From Bactrocera neohumeralis (lineage: Eukaryota > Arthropoda > Insecta > Diptera > Tephritidae), in contig NC_065922.1 in the NCBI RefSeq assembly GCF_024586455.1, positions 2,480,001 to 2,544,000 of the forward strand: DNA of 64,000 bases. Direction: 5' to 3'. A program made the translations under genes and the position numbers. Positions 26,261 to 39,519 of this stretch are shown one piece after another. How positions within the stretch are numbered: position 1 is the first letter of the stretch; the number at the start of each line of letters is the position of its first letter. The notes below the pieces were generated by a model. The model was not told where the DNA came from and did no database searches. It was given only the letters and a program-made list of their open reading frames with translations.

Positions 26261-26281
26261 AATAAATAAATAAATAAATAA
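26261..26281 (+). repeat. (AATA)n microsatellite
   Basis: Five uninterrupted AATA units. Confidence 0.9.
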
Positions 26282-26654
26282 TCAATACATCGGGATTGAA
26301 AGTGAGGAGAACTGTCAGTATATATTCATAAACAAGCAACTTTAAATAACACAACGAAAGATTAGCAGGTTACAGATTCACTTTACTTCATGTGCTTATG
26401 TTTGCTGTTTGGTGAAGATGATACTCATTTCAAACAAAATGTGCAATAATAACACAGCGAGCTTTTCAGAGAAAATACCCGAAGTATGCAATGTAAATGT
26501 AGTAAAATGGTCGCTTCTAGTTTAAGAGAGTACATTTAAAGTACCTTCTTAATCATTCGAGAGCAAAATAAATCATTAGCACCCACCGCCTTAGCAACTA
26601 ACCCGTCCTACCCTTTTTCATGTTCCTCTTTCTCTTTAATTCCCTTACCAATTC

Positions 26655-26750
26655 TCACACTTAAATTATTCGAGGTAATGTTATAAAAGATTCTTGTGAG
26701 GTTCTAAAGGTGTTTGCACTGCTCACTAAAATGCCATGAAGGTTATATAT
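26655..26750 (+). repeat. duplicated block I, partial copy at 26.7 kb
   Basis: CTTAAATTATTCGAGG and, 40 bases on, AAAGGTGTTTGCACTGCTCA and AAAATGCCATGAAGG correspond to CCTAAATTATTCGCAG ... AACGGTGTTTACACTGCTGA ... TAATGCCATGAATG at 31435-31515. Confidence 0.6.
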
Positions 26751-27169
26751 AATACTGTTAAGTGCAGTCGATTGCGCCAGTAGGAAGCGCCAACAAATAA
26801 CAGCTGCCATCCATGATACTTTACACCCGCAACAGCAACTGCATCTGCTTCAGGTTGGCCCATAACAATTTACTGGGTGGAATGGACGCAAGAATGAGGG
26901 AAATTTGTCGAAAGTGCATCGACTGCAGTGCAAACAGAAAAATGCGGCAACATCAATAATTCACAGTACACTCAATATATGACATAAATTAATGTAGTGG
27001 GGCTTAGATACACATATTTAAAGGCTTTGGTTGAAAAACCGAATGGAAGCTTGCGAGTGTGAACACGCTTTCAACTGAGAACAGTTGCCTTGGACAGGGC
27101 ATATTAAGATTGCCACGAAGGTTGTAACACACAGTAGGAAATGTCGGAATCCATGCAAAATGTACATAT

Positions 27170-27776
27170 GTAAATGATCAGCATGACGAGCTGAGTAGTT
27201 TTAGCAGTGTCCGTCTGTCTGTCTGTCCGGCTGTCCGTCCGTCCGTCTGTCTGTATATATACGAACTAGTCCCCCAGTTTTTCAGATATCGTTTTGAAAT
27301 TTTGCAAACGTCATTTTCTCTTCAAGAAGCTGCTGCTTGTCGGAACTGCCGATATCGGATAACTATAACATATAGCTGCCATACAAACTGAACGATCGGG
27401 ATCAAGTTCTTGTAAGGAAAACTTTCACATTTGACAATGTATCTTCGCAAAAATTGGCACAGGTTATTTTCTAAGATAATAATTTAATATCAAAAGAAAT
27501 TGTTCAGATCGGCTTACTATAGTATATAGCTGCCATACAAACCCAACGATCGGAATCAAGGGCTTGTATGGAAAACTTTCGCATTTGACGTGGTATCTTC
27601 ACGAAATTTGACATGGATTACTGTTTAGGGTAATAACATAATCTCCGAATAAATTGTTCAGATCGGATTCAATAGCATATAGCTTCCATACAAACTGAAC
27701 ACATAGTTACTAAAATAAATGCACCTGTGAAGGGTATATTATCATCGGTGCAACCGAAGTTTACGTTTTTTCTTGT
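27170..27776 (+). repeat. interspersed fly repeat with three tandem units of about 153 bp
   Basis: The element starts with GATCAGCATGACGAGCTGAG and a TCTG/TCCG tract. Three repeats of TATAGCTGCCATACAAAC follow at 27371, 27525 and 27678 (the last with one change), spaced 154 and 153 bp. Each is followed by an ACGATCGG-type core and a TTGTTCAGATCGG-type line. It ends GTGCAACCGAAGTTTACG followed by TTTTTTCTTGTT. I recognise the TATAGCTGCCATACAAAC unit and the CGGTGCAACCGAAGT end as common in higher-fly genomes, but cannot assign a TE class from sequence alone. No coding capacity is seen. Confidence 0.85.
27203..27256 (+). repeat. (TCTG/TCCG)n microsatellite followed by TA repeats
   Basis: Alternating TCTG and TCCG tetramers run for about 40 bases and pass into TATATATA. 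It forms the head of the 27.2-kb repeat rather than standing alone. Confidence 0.85.
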
Positions 27777-27779
27777 TCT

Positions 27780-30189
27780 CGTTCATTTTGCTCTTCAATA
27801 AGATATTGCTTTGGGAATGACAGTAGTGAAGTTTGTGTTTGAAATATTTAAAGAGAACTTGTCTGAAAAGCATAAACAATATTTCGAGAGTGAATTCAGC
27901 TTTTAATACATAAAATATATAACAGATAAGCTTTAGCTTACATTTTATACCAGGTTTAGTTGTTTTCAGTTTTAGTTTAAAACATTTTGACTAAATAACA
28001 AAGAATATTAAAACGAATTTCTCTGTTGAGTTCGTCCATTTGCCATATGTTTCACACTTAGGACACGAGCTAACATAATTTTTTTTATTTAGAGTTGCCA
28101 GTTACCTTTTCAGTTTGTTATCATAATAAACATATATTTTCACGGAGAAAAAATACGTTGTCGCAGTTCCGCCCAGAAGCAATTTGCGCTGCAGAAGCTT
28201 TTGCGGGAAATTTGCTGTATCCTGCGTGGAAAACTGAAACTAATGAAAAACTTACATATGTATATTTTATGCCACCCTGCTTACCGACGACGACCGAGAA
28301 CGTACAGTTGCAAATCGTATCTAATAAAGGCAAGACGTGTTGTTATCTCAATTAAGAAAGAGTTTCATTTCATATATATAAAGATAGAATTCCTACATTC
28401 GTAATGTAAAATTTCATGTTAAATTTGGCTGGTAAGGAGATGGGTAGTAGACTATTTCCATTAGTTATGTAAGCTTTATTACTCACTTTGAACTCATTGC
28501 TTGGCGGGCGAAATTTCGACTAACGTAACTGTATAAGCTAACTTTGTATTAGCTGTGCATGAATTTGTGGCAAACGACGGAAAAAGTGATATAACCAAAG
28601 GCTTTGCTTCGAACAAAAAATATTGTTGATACTAAAAAGAAGATCTACAAACCGGCTACCTCACCTCAGCCAACCAAACAGAATGGATTTTTTTGTCAAA
28701 TATGTTCAATTGCAATTCATTCATCGAGAGTCTATTCAGGTGCGGATTGCTAACTAATTGCCTCTATTCCGCTGATGGGTAGTACATTCCGTATACGCAG
28801 TCTGTATGAAACACAGACGATGGACCTTGTACTTTTTGTTTTTCACATCAATTTGGAGTTTTTACGTGTGCATTTTGAATGGCTTATATGGCGGAGAGAG
28901 AGAATTGACTGCATACGATAAAAAAGGCTTTCAGTCATTCTCGCGCAAAAACAGCAACCGTGCAATCATAACTGTCAGCTTTTATGGCCAGATATAGCCG
29001 TATACCTTTTGCAATATCTCTGTTATGAAGCCCATTTGACTCTTCTTCTTTTTAAACTGTTTAATTTTGAGAAGTTGGCGTTCATGGAGAGCACAAGTTT
29101 TTTCTGTATTGACGCAGAATTACAACTTTGAAATAGAACGAAATGTACATATATGTTTTATATGCTTCTGGAATATTGAAACTCAATGACTAACTTCCCC
29201 ACACTTTCGAGATTCGTAAGTGTTATAACAGGTAATAACTTACCTTGGCAGTCCAAAACATTTAATCTTAGAGGCATTTCCTCATAACGAAATATTATAT
29301 TCATATTGCAGTCGCCGCTTATTGAGTTGTAATAAAAAAAAATCTCTTGGTTGCTGAACTAACAAATCGAAGAGACGCTCTTTCACCCGTTGTCACAAGT
29401 TTACTTCAGCTCTTCTTTGAATGCCGCTGAACAGTAAACATAAATTCCATTAAAAGTGACACTTTTGCTCTTCACACATTACAGTGGACTAGCCGCAGTG
29501 TACTGTCACACATGTTGCATCCGCATAAACAGAAATATTGCTGACACACGCTTCTCTAAGTAATACCGAAAGGATGTGGCAAGTATTTCAAGGTTTCTCT
29601 AAGTACCAAAGTTCAAATGAATTAAAATTCCGCTACGTGTTCTCTGTACATTTATTTATGTGTGTGTGTCGCTGAGTTGTACTATCGAAAGTTTGAAAAA
29701 ATTTAAATGAATTTTGAAAGGTCGTTGTGTAAAATAACGGCAGAGACACGGGGAAGTTTGATGTGAAAGCATTTGGCATTGCGCAGTTTTCATCTCTTTG
29801 CTTATGAACTTATTACTTTAATGGTGTTGAAAACAACTTTTGCTTAATTTTTAAATAACTAGCTTCTATTTGCTAGTAAAGTGTTCAATGTGTTTGTTTT
29901 TAGGGTTCATAGTTTTAAGGTCAATAGCTATGACAAGAGCAGCAGTGTGATTAAAATTCTTACCTCTGCTAAATTAATGAGTGTGTAGAGCCGCTTGGAG
30001 TTCATATATTATAAACTTCTTGTATCATATTTATTTATTTTGATGATTCCTTCATAGTATTTAACCCTCCTTAATCTGCCAAGCCGATTAAGGTTTGCCT
30101 TAATTGCTTATATTGCCACCTCTTGGTCATATGCTCCACTGGTTCGCTTGCAGGTCAGTGGAATGCGTAAATTTATGAGCGTTGAGAAA
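27780..30189. other. intronic spacer, no gene seen
   Basis: Three overlapping short frames at 28095-28404 come from a locally balanced composition. None carries a motif or paired splice sites. Confidence 0.45.
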
Positions 30190-30478
30190 ACTTGTTCATC
30201 ACTGTAACAAAATTACTCCATGTAATAAAGTAATTTACTGCTTTCAGACGAGAAATGCTGTTACTACTGCTGTTGTTACCCTGAGTTAACCGCACTTTTG
30301 CCTTATAGAGCAAAGCATTTTAATTAAAAGTAATCTTTGATTTATGCAGCCATAAAGCTTTATTATCCCCTGCAAACAAGTGACAAATTGAAAATAAGCG
30401 AGTTTACACCTTAAACTCAAACGGAAATGCAAAATTGTTTGCAAACGCAATATGTTGCGTACACGCAGCTGTGTATGG
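30190..30478 (+). repeat. duplicated block A, copy 2
   Basis: Counterpart of 2335-2640: TTTATGCAGCCATAAAGCTT at 30341, AAAATAAGCGAGTTTACACC at 30391, then GCAATATGTTGCGTACACGC. Both copies also share AGTAATTTACTGCTTTCA upstream. Confidence 0.85.
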
Positions 30479-31309
30479 AGAATGATAAAAGTATAGGCAA
30501 TCGGCTTACCTGTGTAACCTAATCAGTTCCAAACAGTGTATGTAATAAGCGCCGACATATTATCGGTGTAAGTGATTGCCAATGAGTGAATAATAAACTT
30601 CCGATTGATTGACATAGATTTGACCTCGACAACAATTCAGCAAGCAATTTCAACATGATTTGTTAGTAACACACAATTGATTGCATGCAGAGATTCATTT
30701 CGGTAGCCAGAATATATGTACAGTTAATTAGCTATAGGAGGTTCAGAAGTCTTTTAAAATCAAATCAACTCAGCTATATTCAGAAAATGGAAAGGCCAAA
30801 AGTATACTACAGTGTTACTATGCTATTTGCACCAGATATCAAGTACTGTCGCTTACAAAAGGCACAAACTTTGCTGATTCAGAAATTCAAGCTTAGCTTT
30901 TCTAATTTTTTTTTAGTAAAATATAAGAACAACTGCAAAAAGATAGCGAATTTATATTTTTCTTTCTGAAAGAGCTTAGAGAGACACTTGGATTAAGATG
31001 AGAAATTATAGTAAAAAATACTTTGGCTTGATAATTTAGGGTATAGTTTTCTGACCTCTCTGTAGAAACACATTGTGGAGAAGAGATATCGTTGCATTAC
31101 TGGATAATGACTTACCTAAAACTCTTAGAGCTACATTAAGATAGAAAGTATGTATAATAACAAAATTTATAGCTAAATTGCAGACTAAAATTCCTTTAAA
31201 TTTATCTCGCGCAAATTAGGCGGACTATAGGCAAACTTGAAAGAGTTAACACTCATTATGCCAAATAAGCACCTTAAAAGCTTTCTGCATGAATGTAATG
31301 TAATCTAAA

Positions 31310-31560
31310 GCCCGCATTGCTTGCTCAGTACAAAGGAGTGCAGTTGAAATAGGAAACAACGCAGTATCATAGCATTTGGTTTCATGGCTATAATCTCTTT
31401 TACATCACACATATGCTTCTGGCACAGTCCAGGACCTAAATTATTCGCAGATCGTGCAACACCAAATAGCCGTCGGCCTCTAACGGTGTTTACACTGCTG
31501 ATTTAATGCCATGAATGACGTCTCACACAACACTTTTGGACACCCACATGACACATGCGC
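31310..31560 (+). repeat. duplicated block I, copy at 31.4 kb
   Basis: Contains TACAAAGGAGTGCAGTTG, a CATGGCTATAATCTCTTTTA line, ATATGCTTCTGGCACA, then AACGGTGTTTACACTGCTG and ATGCCATGAATGACG. The same order is seen at 48785-49080 and 46185-46415, with part of it at 26655-26750. Confidence 0.75.
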
Positions 31561-33989
31561 AGAGCAGCATCAAAAGGTTCCCTAAGAAATTTGACCAATG
31601 GAAGGTAGGCAACTTTATGCAAAGAAAAGCGACTAATTGCAGATGATGAAGGGCACAGCATACATAGTTTACGTAAGTTCTCGACTACTTTGGAAAGCTT
31701 TTTTCACCTTGGTGTATTGCATTATTGCAGTCTTGCAATGCGGGCGTCTGAGCATATTGTGCTTGGGCACTCGTTGAATAAGCAACACCGAAGAGTGACC
31801 TGAGATACTTTTGCATGATGAAATGGTTTTATATTGTCAGCACCACTTCTTAGGAACTGGTTGCAAGACTATAAAAATATCTTTTTTTGCAAATTATTCT
31901 TGAAGATGTGAGCAATATTGCAGAAGATTGCTTCATTACGACCCTTCTGATGTGGTCAGTAGTAGCTCAAAAAAACATATGTATGTATGCATTCACGTTG
32001 TTTCATACTAGTAAAGCCAAATATTTAACGAATACAATTTTTAATCACACAACCTCTTATTTCTGCCAGCTCGCAACTTTCTAACTGTACACTCAGATTT
32101 AGTGAGTTAAGCTTCAGCGGAGTCAAATTACTATCTTATATATCACGATGCCAACGAGCAGAAGATACACAGAGACATACATACTCACAATTGCTCTAAC
32201 AATTTGCATGTTGCCCTGATTGCCTGGAGTTTGCCACATCCAAAAAAAGCACTAATCAAATTCAGATGCAGCAAATGATGCGAGAACGTCAAAATGACAT
32301 AGTAGAAGGCTTTGTGCTTGCATGCGGTGCTAAGTTGTTGCGGAACACGGCAACCACGACAGTGCTCCAGAGGAAAAGAAACACATTTGTACGCCTTCCC
32401 TTTTCTACCACTAAAACAAATATGCACAGACAAACAAAAATATTCCAATCTGTATTATATTAATGCTGTTAGTCAATCTGTGAGAGAGGGCACTTCACAC
32501 AGAGAAATAAGACCAAACTGCTTGCAACATCAAACAATGTTGGCAAATTTCCTTGTAAGTAAAGGATGTATGTATGTACCTATGTTCTTATATTTGCAGT
32601 ATATATATAATGTCTATATCTAAATAAGTATATTAATTGGCAATACAATGGTGGAGATCAAGGATGTGTCAAACTGAAATAAAATAAAATGTGAGTTTTC
32701 AAATTTGCTGATTATTGCCATAGATGAAGCAAAAACCGATTCGTTGCCACAGAAAATGTTAATAGTTTCGCAAAAATTACCAAATACACCGAATATTACT
32801 GTTGGGACTGCCACAGGCATAGCTCACGTATCACAAATAATATTTAGAAATTCTGTTACGAGTGAATAATTTTCGCAATTTTGATGCATGTGTGTGTGAG
32901 TTCACCTTTGTTCTCTTTTACTTCATATAAATTGTAGAGTGGTCTCCAATGCTTTTGATTTTCTGACATTTCTATTAACGGACCAATGATTTTAATGGAA
33001 TTTGTTCACCTGCTGATAGCTTTATATAATTTTGATGAGCCGCGTGTTTTTATGCGATGACCTTTTTACAAAGCACCGCTGCTGAGATACATTTTGGTGC
33101 CAGAAACAATCCACCATTTGCAACTGTACATTCAATTTTTGTTATTTCATTTCACATTTTTTCACGCTACGACTGTTAGTCGCTTTGTAGTGATTTAGCT
33201 TTGAAATTTAAAACAGATTTTGTATTATATACTTTTGAATAATTTTGAATAAGCTCTAAAAAATTTCTCAAAATGCAATTTTTTCGTTAACTATTATATT
33301 CAACTATACTATACTTTTTTCAACATTCCTTTGTAAAAAATGCAAATATTTTATTTTAAATTACGCAATTATATTGATTGAGTATGTGCTTATGTAGGTA
33401 TGTGATTAAGTCAAAAGGTAGGGATATATGAGGCGTGTTCTGTGTTTGGAGGTTCGTATTTCAGCATTCGTGTTTTAGTTCCCAAACAGTCCATAAAGCG
33501 CCATTTTTGATTATCACAAGTGGGGCATCCGTTACTTTGGCACTTGAAACTATATATCGAATATAAATTTGAAAGAAAATATAATGTATTATTATTATGG
33601 CTGCAATTTGTCCATATAAGGTCCATGGCACGCGTGTCTCCTACACCAACCGGATAAAATTCTTAGATTCCATCAGTTTATTTGACTTTTAGATATTTAG
33701 CCAACATCTTTTTCTACCAGCTGTAAATGAAAGAAAATCTTACTTGGAGTTTCTGTTTAAATTGAAAAACACGATTACATATTGTGCTTATATTATTATT
33801 GAAACTTGAGATATTTATTAAAAGTACAATTAATAAAACTATTCCCATTTCCGTTCAACCCAGGCTACGCTAAAATGTAGCACATTATTCGTCAATATCA
33901 AATACTGGTGTAGATTTTCAAAGATGTGGACTCCGACCTTACAGTTCCTGGAAGATGAATTGATCCAAATTTCAATTTAAAATCTTCAT

Positions 33990-34560
33990 TAATAATACCA
34001 AAATGAACTTACTCATCTTAACGCATCACATATTAGCTTGTCTATCCGCGACAGTGGCCAGATGTCGAAACCCAAATAGTATTTATTGCTTTTGTGCTAT
34101 GAGATGTAAATCAGGTTGCTGCCATTATGGTATAGTTGCTATCCTTTATCTCAGCCACATTAGCATCCAAAGTGCCTGAGCGTTTGAGGTCAAGACGTCG
34201 ACATTAGGTATGTAATGGGATGACATAGCTAAGTTAAGGAGTTACCCTGGCCTACAATCGTTTGCTTTTTCGTCTGCCTGCGTGATTTCAAAAGTGAGAA
34301 AAGGTAAATGATTTCGAAGCGAATTAGATTACAAGGTTTCATCGAGTTAGTTATGAAAACCTGTACTAATAGTATTTTGACCACAATAGGCCAATCGAAG
34401 CTTAGATGTTTTATTTTAAACAGCCATATTAGTTGTCACTTAAAAATGTTATGTTAATTTTTTATATCGGTGGTGGATTAGGGCATATAAGCAACATTTG
34501 CCTATAACATTATTTTTTCGGCACGGGGTGGACTTTGAAGGGACAGACATGTGTTTGTAT
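33990..34560 (+). repeat. duplicated block J, copy 2
   Basis: Shares with 49735-50250, in order: AACTTACTC...ACGCATCACA, GTGGCCAGATG, GAGCGTTTGAGGTC, GTTACCCTGG, CGTCTGCCTGCGTGA and, further on, GGTGGTGGATTAGGGCATAT / AAGCAACATTTGCCTA. Confidence 0.75.
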
Positions 34561-35104
34561 TTTTGTAAATATATATATAATTGTATGTGTGTGTGACCCA
34601 ACATGATTGTTAGCGTTTATCACTTCATTGCCATTAACAGCAATTTACTTTGCAATAATAAAGAGCGAGCATAAATTTACGCCTGCGATTAGCTTCCGTA
34701 TACGTTCAAAGGTTGGTCGCTTAAGAAATATTTAATGTCATTGTTTTTGTTACGTTTATATGAGGTATAATTTGAGATATTTTTTGGGTTATCAAAAATC
34801 TATTTTCCTTCAAATTTAATTTTAATTTATTCTCTGCTATAAGAGGGTTTAGGATATTTTCATGTATTTGAACTAAGACGACTGCAGGATCGTTTGGTTA
34901 AAATAATTTTGGTTATGGGTAAAATATATTATGTACCTTAAGTACTATCTCCGTGCTATTTGCATAATTTCACAAAAAGAAAAGAAAAGTAATGCTGAAT
35001 TTTATAATAGAAACATATGTACATTTTTTTTGTTTTTTTTTCATTTTGGTGTTATAAGTGTCTTCGCATATTGGCATTATTACACGTGCAACATGTTGCC
35101 AAAG

Positions 35105-36400
35105 TCTGATAAAGCTAGTGTACTTAGCACCTGCTGTTGCGTCTCTTATCACTTAGCATGAGTTGCGTTAGGTTGTGTTGCCACCATACATTGCTGTAGT
35201 TTCTGTGTTTTTATTTGTTGTATTTTCAGGTAGAAACAAGAGAAAAATGAAAATGTGTGTTTGTGTGTTTTTCTGTCCTTTTTTCCACAGGTTTACACGT
35301 ACGATTATGTGTGGTGAGTTTCACTACTTCGTGGTTTACCAGTTTTCCAATGTGATTTTGTTTATATTATTTTGTTTCTTACTTGGCCTCAGTAAACGTT
35401 GCAATGATTATTTGATGACGAAACTAGAATACATGTATCGTTATTTTTGTTTTTTTTTTTTTCAAATAAATAATGATCTGTGGTAAAGGAATAAAGGGAT
35501 TTCCAACAAACGTGAATACATAGCAAATATTACAGCTTTTGCAATGGTTCACCTTGAATATGTGATGCTACTTTTGTATAAACCACACAAATGTGAAATT
35601 TGTTAGCGTTTGAAGAAAAACGTTTTCGCTATAAATTCAGATGTAGGATAACTAAATATAGAATATTGGTTTTAAGAAGCTATCTATTAAATAGTAAGTT
35701 TTGAAGTTATTATTTATGCGCTTCAGTTGCTATCGTCATATTGCAGTATTCATCGACTCCTTTGAGGCTTCACCAGCGAAACTGTGCGCTTTCATTTCCT
35801 CTTACGCTCTTGCTCCCATTCCGAGCACAAAGAGAACAGCCTGCATACTTGGGTAAGGGACATTTAAATATTCGCAATGAATTCTTTTTTTACTTGTTGC
35901 TGTTGTTCCTTTGGGTCAAGGGTACTGTGTTCACGCAGCGTTAGTGTGTGTATGTGTGTCTTTGTGTTGCAGGGTTTACATACTATTTTCAAAGCACGTC
36001 TACTGCCACCTAAATTTCGAAACATTTTACGTTTTATCACTTGGCCGTACCACCAGCGTTTGTTATGCTCTGCACCGTCAACGTTCTGTACCGTTGACAT
36101 TGATCGGAAGTGATGGCATTTTATGGCGCTCTCATCTGCCAGCAGGGCTTTATAGCCTTTCAATGCCTTCATTCTTCTTTCTTCGCTATGTGTCTTCTCT
36201 TTGCTTCTCCCTGTAGTTGAAGCATACATATTTTGCTTGAGGTTCTTAAACTGGATTTATGTTACATTTATCATAATTTTTTGGCAACTACGCTTTTCTC
36301 CCTTCTGAGAGCTCTCTGCGGCACTATCATCACTTTGTGGGATTTTGAAGTCACATAAAGCGCGACAACAGAGCTTCCAACTAATTTCGAGTAAATAATT
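35105..36400 (+). repeat. duplicated block B, copy 2 (longest version)
   Basis: Matches 6265-7190 at its head and centre and 51775-52265 in its second half. The best conserved stretch is CGTCTACTGCCACCTAAATT followed by TCGAAACAT (35998-36026 and 51871-51899). A minus-strand reading frame of 121 codons crosses it, but copy 3 lacks 22 bases within the aligned part and gains stops, so this is non-coding. Confidence 0.88.
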
Positions 36401-36429
36401 CGCACACCCTAAATGAATCGAGTCTCTGT

Positions 36430-36540
36430 AGCATGTAGCTACCATATAAATCGGCTGATCATAGTACTTGGACGGAATATTTTGTTTTTGTGAAAGGTAT
36501 TATAGCGTTGGTGCAACGAGAGTCAACGTTCTTGCTGTTT
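36430..36540 (+). repeat. decayed copy of the end of the 27.2-kb repeat family
   Basis: CATGTAGCTACCATATAAAT matches the TATAGCTGCCATACAAAC unit with changes. About 55 bases on, GGTATTATAGCGTTGGTGCA and ACGAGAGTCAACGTTCTTGC match the terminal GGGTATATTATCATCGGTGC / ACCGAAGTTTACGTTTTTTC. Only the last unit and the tail remain. Confidence 0.7.
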
Positions 36541-38039
36541 TACATTTCAGCTACGATGGCTGTGGTTTGTTGAATAGTTCTTTTGCTGTTTTTAAACAAA
36601 GGACAAATAGAAATGTGGCGATTTCACTAAGAAGGAAGTTTTCTGAAAACACGAATTAACTTGTTACCGTTAACAAACGCGACTTTCAAACTCGGTCAGT
36701 TGTCACTTAGTCGCATTTTGTATTTGCACTGGAATTCTGTTGGCTGATGTTTCTTGCTTCTCGGCTGACAGTTGCTTGCTCGTCACTTTGTGAATAGCCG
36801 AGTTAGTTCGCTCGCAAGGTCGCTTTTGGCCGCAGGGCAACCGGACAAAGTGCGGACTGATGAAATTTGTAGCAGAGTGAGAACGAGTGAGGGGCAGGAA
36901 GGAATTTCACTGCGCTGTTGTGTGTCAAAGTGAAAGTTTTCACATCTGCGCAGCAACAACAACAACCACAACTAACTGTGTTGCGTGCAAGCTTTTGCAG
37001 TTTCGACGCGGTTTAGAATTTCAGTTGTATTTTAGTTGTACGTTGTTTACAGTTTAAATTTTGCAAGGCTGGATAGATTTGAAATTGGGTTGTGACCAGT
37101 TGAGACTCCCTCGAATTGCAAATAAAATAGAACTTTCGCAATTCTTCTTTAAATAAATGCAAATATGAATGCTTATGGAGAGGGATGCATTCTTTAGAGG
37201 TAACGTTTTACCCTGCGACTGGTGGCCACAGGGTCGTCGGTTCAAATCACAAAACTTCTGACAATTTTCCTGAAGACTTTTCTTCATCAGATAAAATTAG
37301 AAGCTTCGTAAAAACATAAGTACGTAAAGATCAACACCGGTTAAAGTCAAAGTCAGCAGTGGCCAAATCAAATATAAAAACAAATCTCTGTTCCCTTAAT
37401 AATTGAAATAATCAACTATGAGTCCGGTATCTTCGACAAGAGTATTTTTAAGTTAGTGTCAAAAATGTCGGTTATTCTTCATAGTGAATATCAAAATTAA
37501 TTGTAAAATGTCTTCTTCTGCAAATATGATGACAAAAAATGAAGTCTTTGAAAACTAAAGTCCGGCTATGTTCGAAGAATGGTGCTCTCTTCTCGGTTGG
37601 TTGCGATTATATGGCGTTCACTGTACAATTGTCATTTCTGGGCGAACCTACGTTGAAATAGCTTTCTTCTGCAGCAAACGCGAGTAACCTTGACACATGT
37701 ATTGTTGCTGTATTTTGCAATTTCATGAAAATAATGCGGCTGACCTGAGAAAATTGTGCCTCAATCAAATGCAACTAAGCAATATTGGCACAATGTTGGA
37801 TTTCTTTTATAGTGAAAAAAATAAATTCGAAATTTAGTCACGGCCAGTGGTGAACCAATATCATTACACAACAGATTTACAAACAACTTAGCGACTAGAT
37901 TTAACTTTAGTATTGAAAAATTATTATATTGCTTTTGGACAATATGCTGATTTAACGAACTTAATAGTAGTTTCGCTGCCGTCGGTCCACAGGCTCCTTG
38001 GCAGCTAATCTGCTTGTGCAACAGAAGCGGATTCGCTGA
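36541..38039. other. intronic spacer; GC-richer stretch at 36.7-37.0 kb
   Basis: 36690-37040 is rich in CG and CAACAA words and looks like fly 5' UTR or regulatory sequence, with TCAGTTG at about 36697 resembling an initiator. No coding exon or downstream promoter element was seen. Confidence 0.35.
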
Positions 38040-38350
38040 GCTTACATCTCTAAATTTCGCTTTCTTTGCATCGCTTGTGGTCGCTGAAGAATTTCTCAAT
38101 TTCAATTAAATTCTTTGTCTGCGGCTGGCTGAGTCGGCGAAATTAATAATCCGTTTTGCTTTGTAAAGTAATTGCTTCTCGCTGAATTGATGACGCCTGA
38201 TTGCATCTTGAAGTTTATATTAACCCCATGAAAAGGTGCATTGCTTCCGTCCGAACAAAACTAGATGTCTACAAACGAATTTTAAACTTTCAAGTGAATA
38301 GTGCTGCTTGTGCTAGATTGAGAGGAGAAGCTGAAAATCTTCTGAAAGTT
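38040..38350 (+). repeat. duplicated block E, copy 2
   Basis: TCTAAATTTCGCTTTCTTTG, GCTTTGTAAAGTAATTGCTT, TCTCGCTGAATTGATGACGC and the GCTTCCGTCCGAAC / AGCTGAAAATCTTCTGAAAG lines reappear in order at 52320-52475 and 52735-53100. Confidence 0.78.
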
Positions 38351-39519
38351 TTTGGCGTTTATTTTAGATTTATTTGTTTGCTGATTGCCTTGAAGTTTCG
38401 AAAGGTGGAGGTGGATGCAGTAATATATATTACATAATTGATTTTAATTAGAAAAGATGTAGAAGCGCATACAACAGTTTACTGCGAAAGTAATGCAGCG
38501 TTTCGAATGTAAAAACTTAATTTTGAACACTTAAAAATCTTTCAGATGCATGTATTTGATATAGATATGTACTTATCGTTATATAGTTAGTTCCTATATC
38601 TTTTATATATTAAATGAGACTTCGGTTGGCTAAAAATGTTTAAGAGGCTTCCAATGTAAGCTTTTTAACACAATTTTGTTGCTGTCAACAGTGTGGGCCG
38701 CTGCCTCTGCTGTTCTAAGGGTTATTATATTTTCTCATATTTCTTCGTAAATTATATTAAATACAGTTTCTCACTTACATTTTCATTTACAACAAAAAGT
38801 AATTTAAGATACGACCAATTGTTAGCCACATGAGGTCATAGCGGTAAATAACGTTCAATACAACCTTGCCTATCAGCTTTCCCAAGAGAGCATATAAATT
38901 GCTATGGCGGATATACGACTACTTAAAAAGTGCTCATACATGTGTGTATGTGTGTAATAACATAACCGTAAAAATGCCGACGGGTGCCTCTGCTTCCCCC
39001 ACACAGTGCCGAAAAAAGTGCGAGAGAATTTGTTTGAAATGGAAAAGCGGTGAAATCATGGATTTAGCCAATTGGGAAATACTCTCTAAAAGGTGTCATG
39101 GCAGCACACACATTTGTTGTTATTCTTAATTCAGTATTGTAACAAGGTTATCCGCCCAATGGTGTTATTTGATCTCCGGCGCTTAAAAGCCTTATTAAAA
39201 AGTCAGTGAAATGCAAATGAAATATTCAACAATATTCAGCTTTCATATATTAAGAGAAGCTGTAGAATACAACTGGAAAATAATAAAGAGGATATCAGGG
39301 TAAAAAATAGTGTATGTCCAAAGTTGAGTAATTCAATTAAGCTCGTCCACCTGGCGTCGCTCTCTTGACGAGTAGGTGCGAAAAGTATGAAACCCGAATA
39401 AGTCGATAAAACCGATGCCAGAAAAATATTTTTGTGCAATAATTTGAGGTTAAAATATTACTTTTGCAAAATATTAATGCTTATTTATAGTTTAACCCCA
39501 AGAACTATAACGAACTCGT

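Noticed and set aside
35864..36229. 121-codon minus-strand frame, rich in charged residues, looking like a small protein gene
   Set aside because: The homologous sequence in copy 3 (51.8-52.1 kb) lacks 22 bases within the aligned part and has stops right after KRWW and RRALK, and copy 1 lacks most of it. The frame is not preserved between copies.
37215..37255. GGTCGTCGGTTCAAATCAC resembling a tRNA B box
   Set aside because: The flanks do not form a T-arm stem, and no A box or acceptor stem could be paired.
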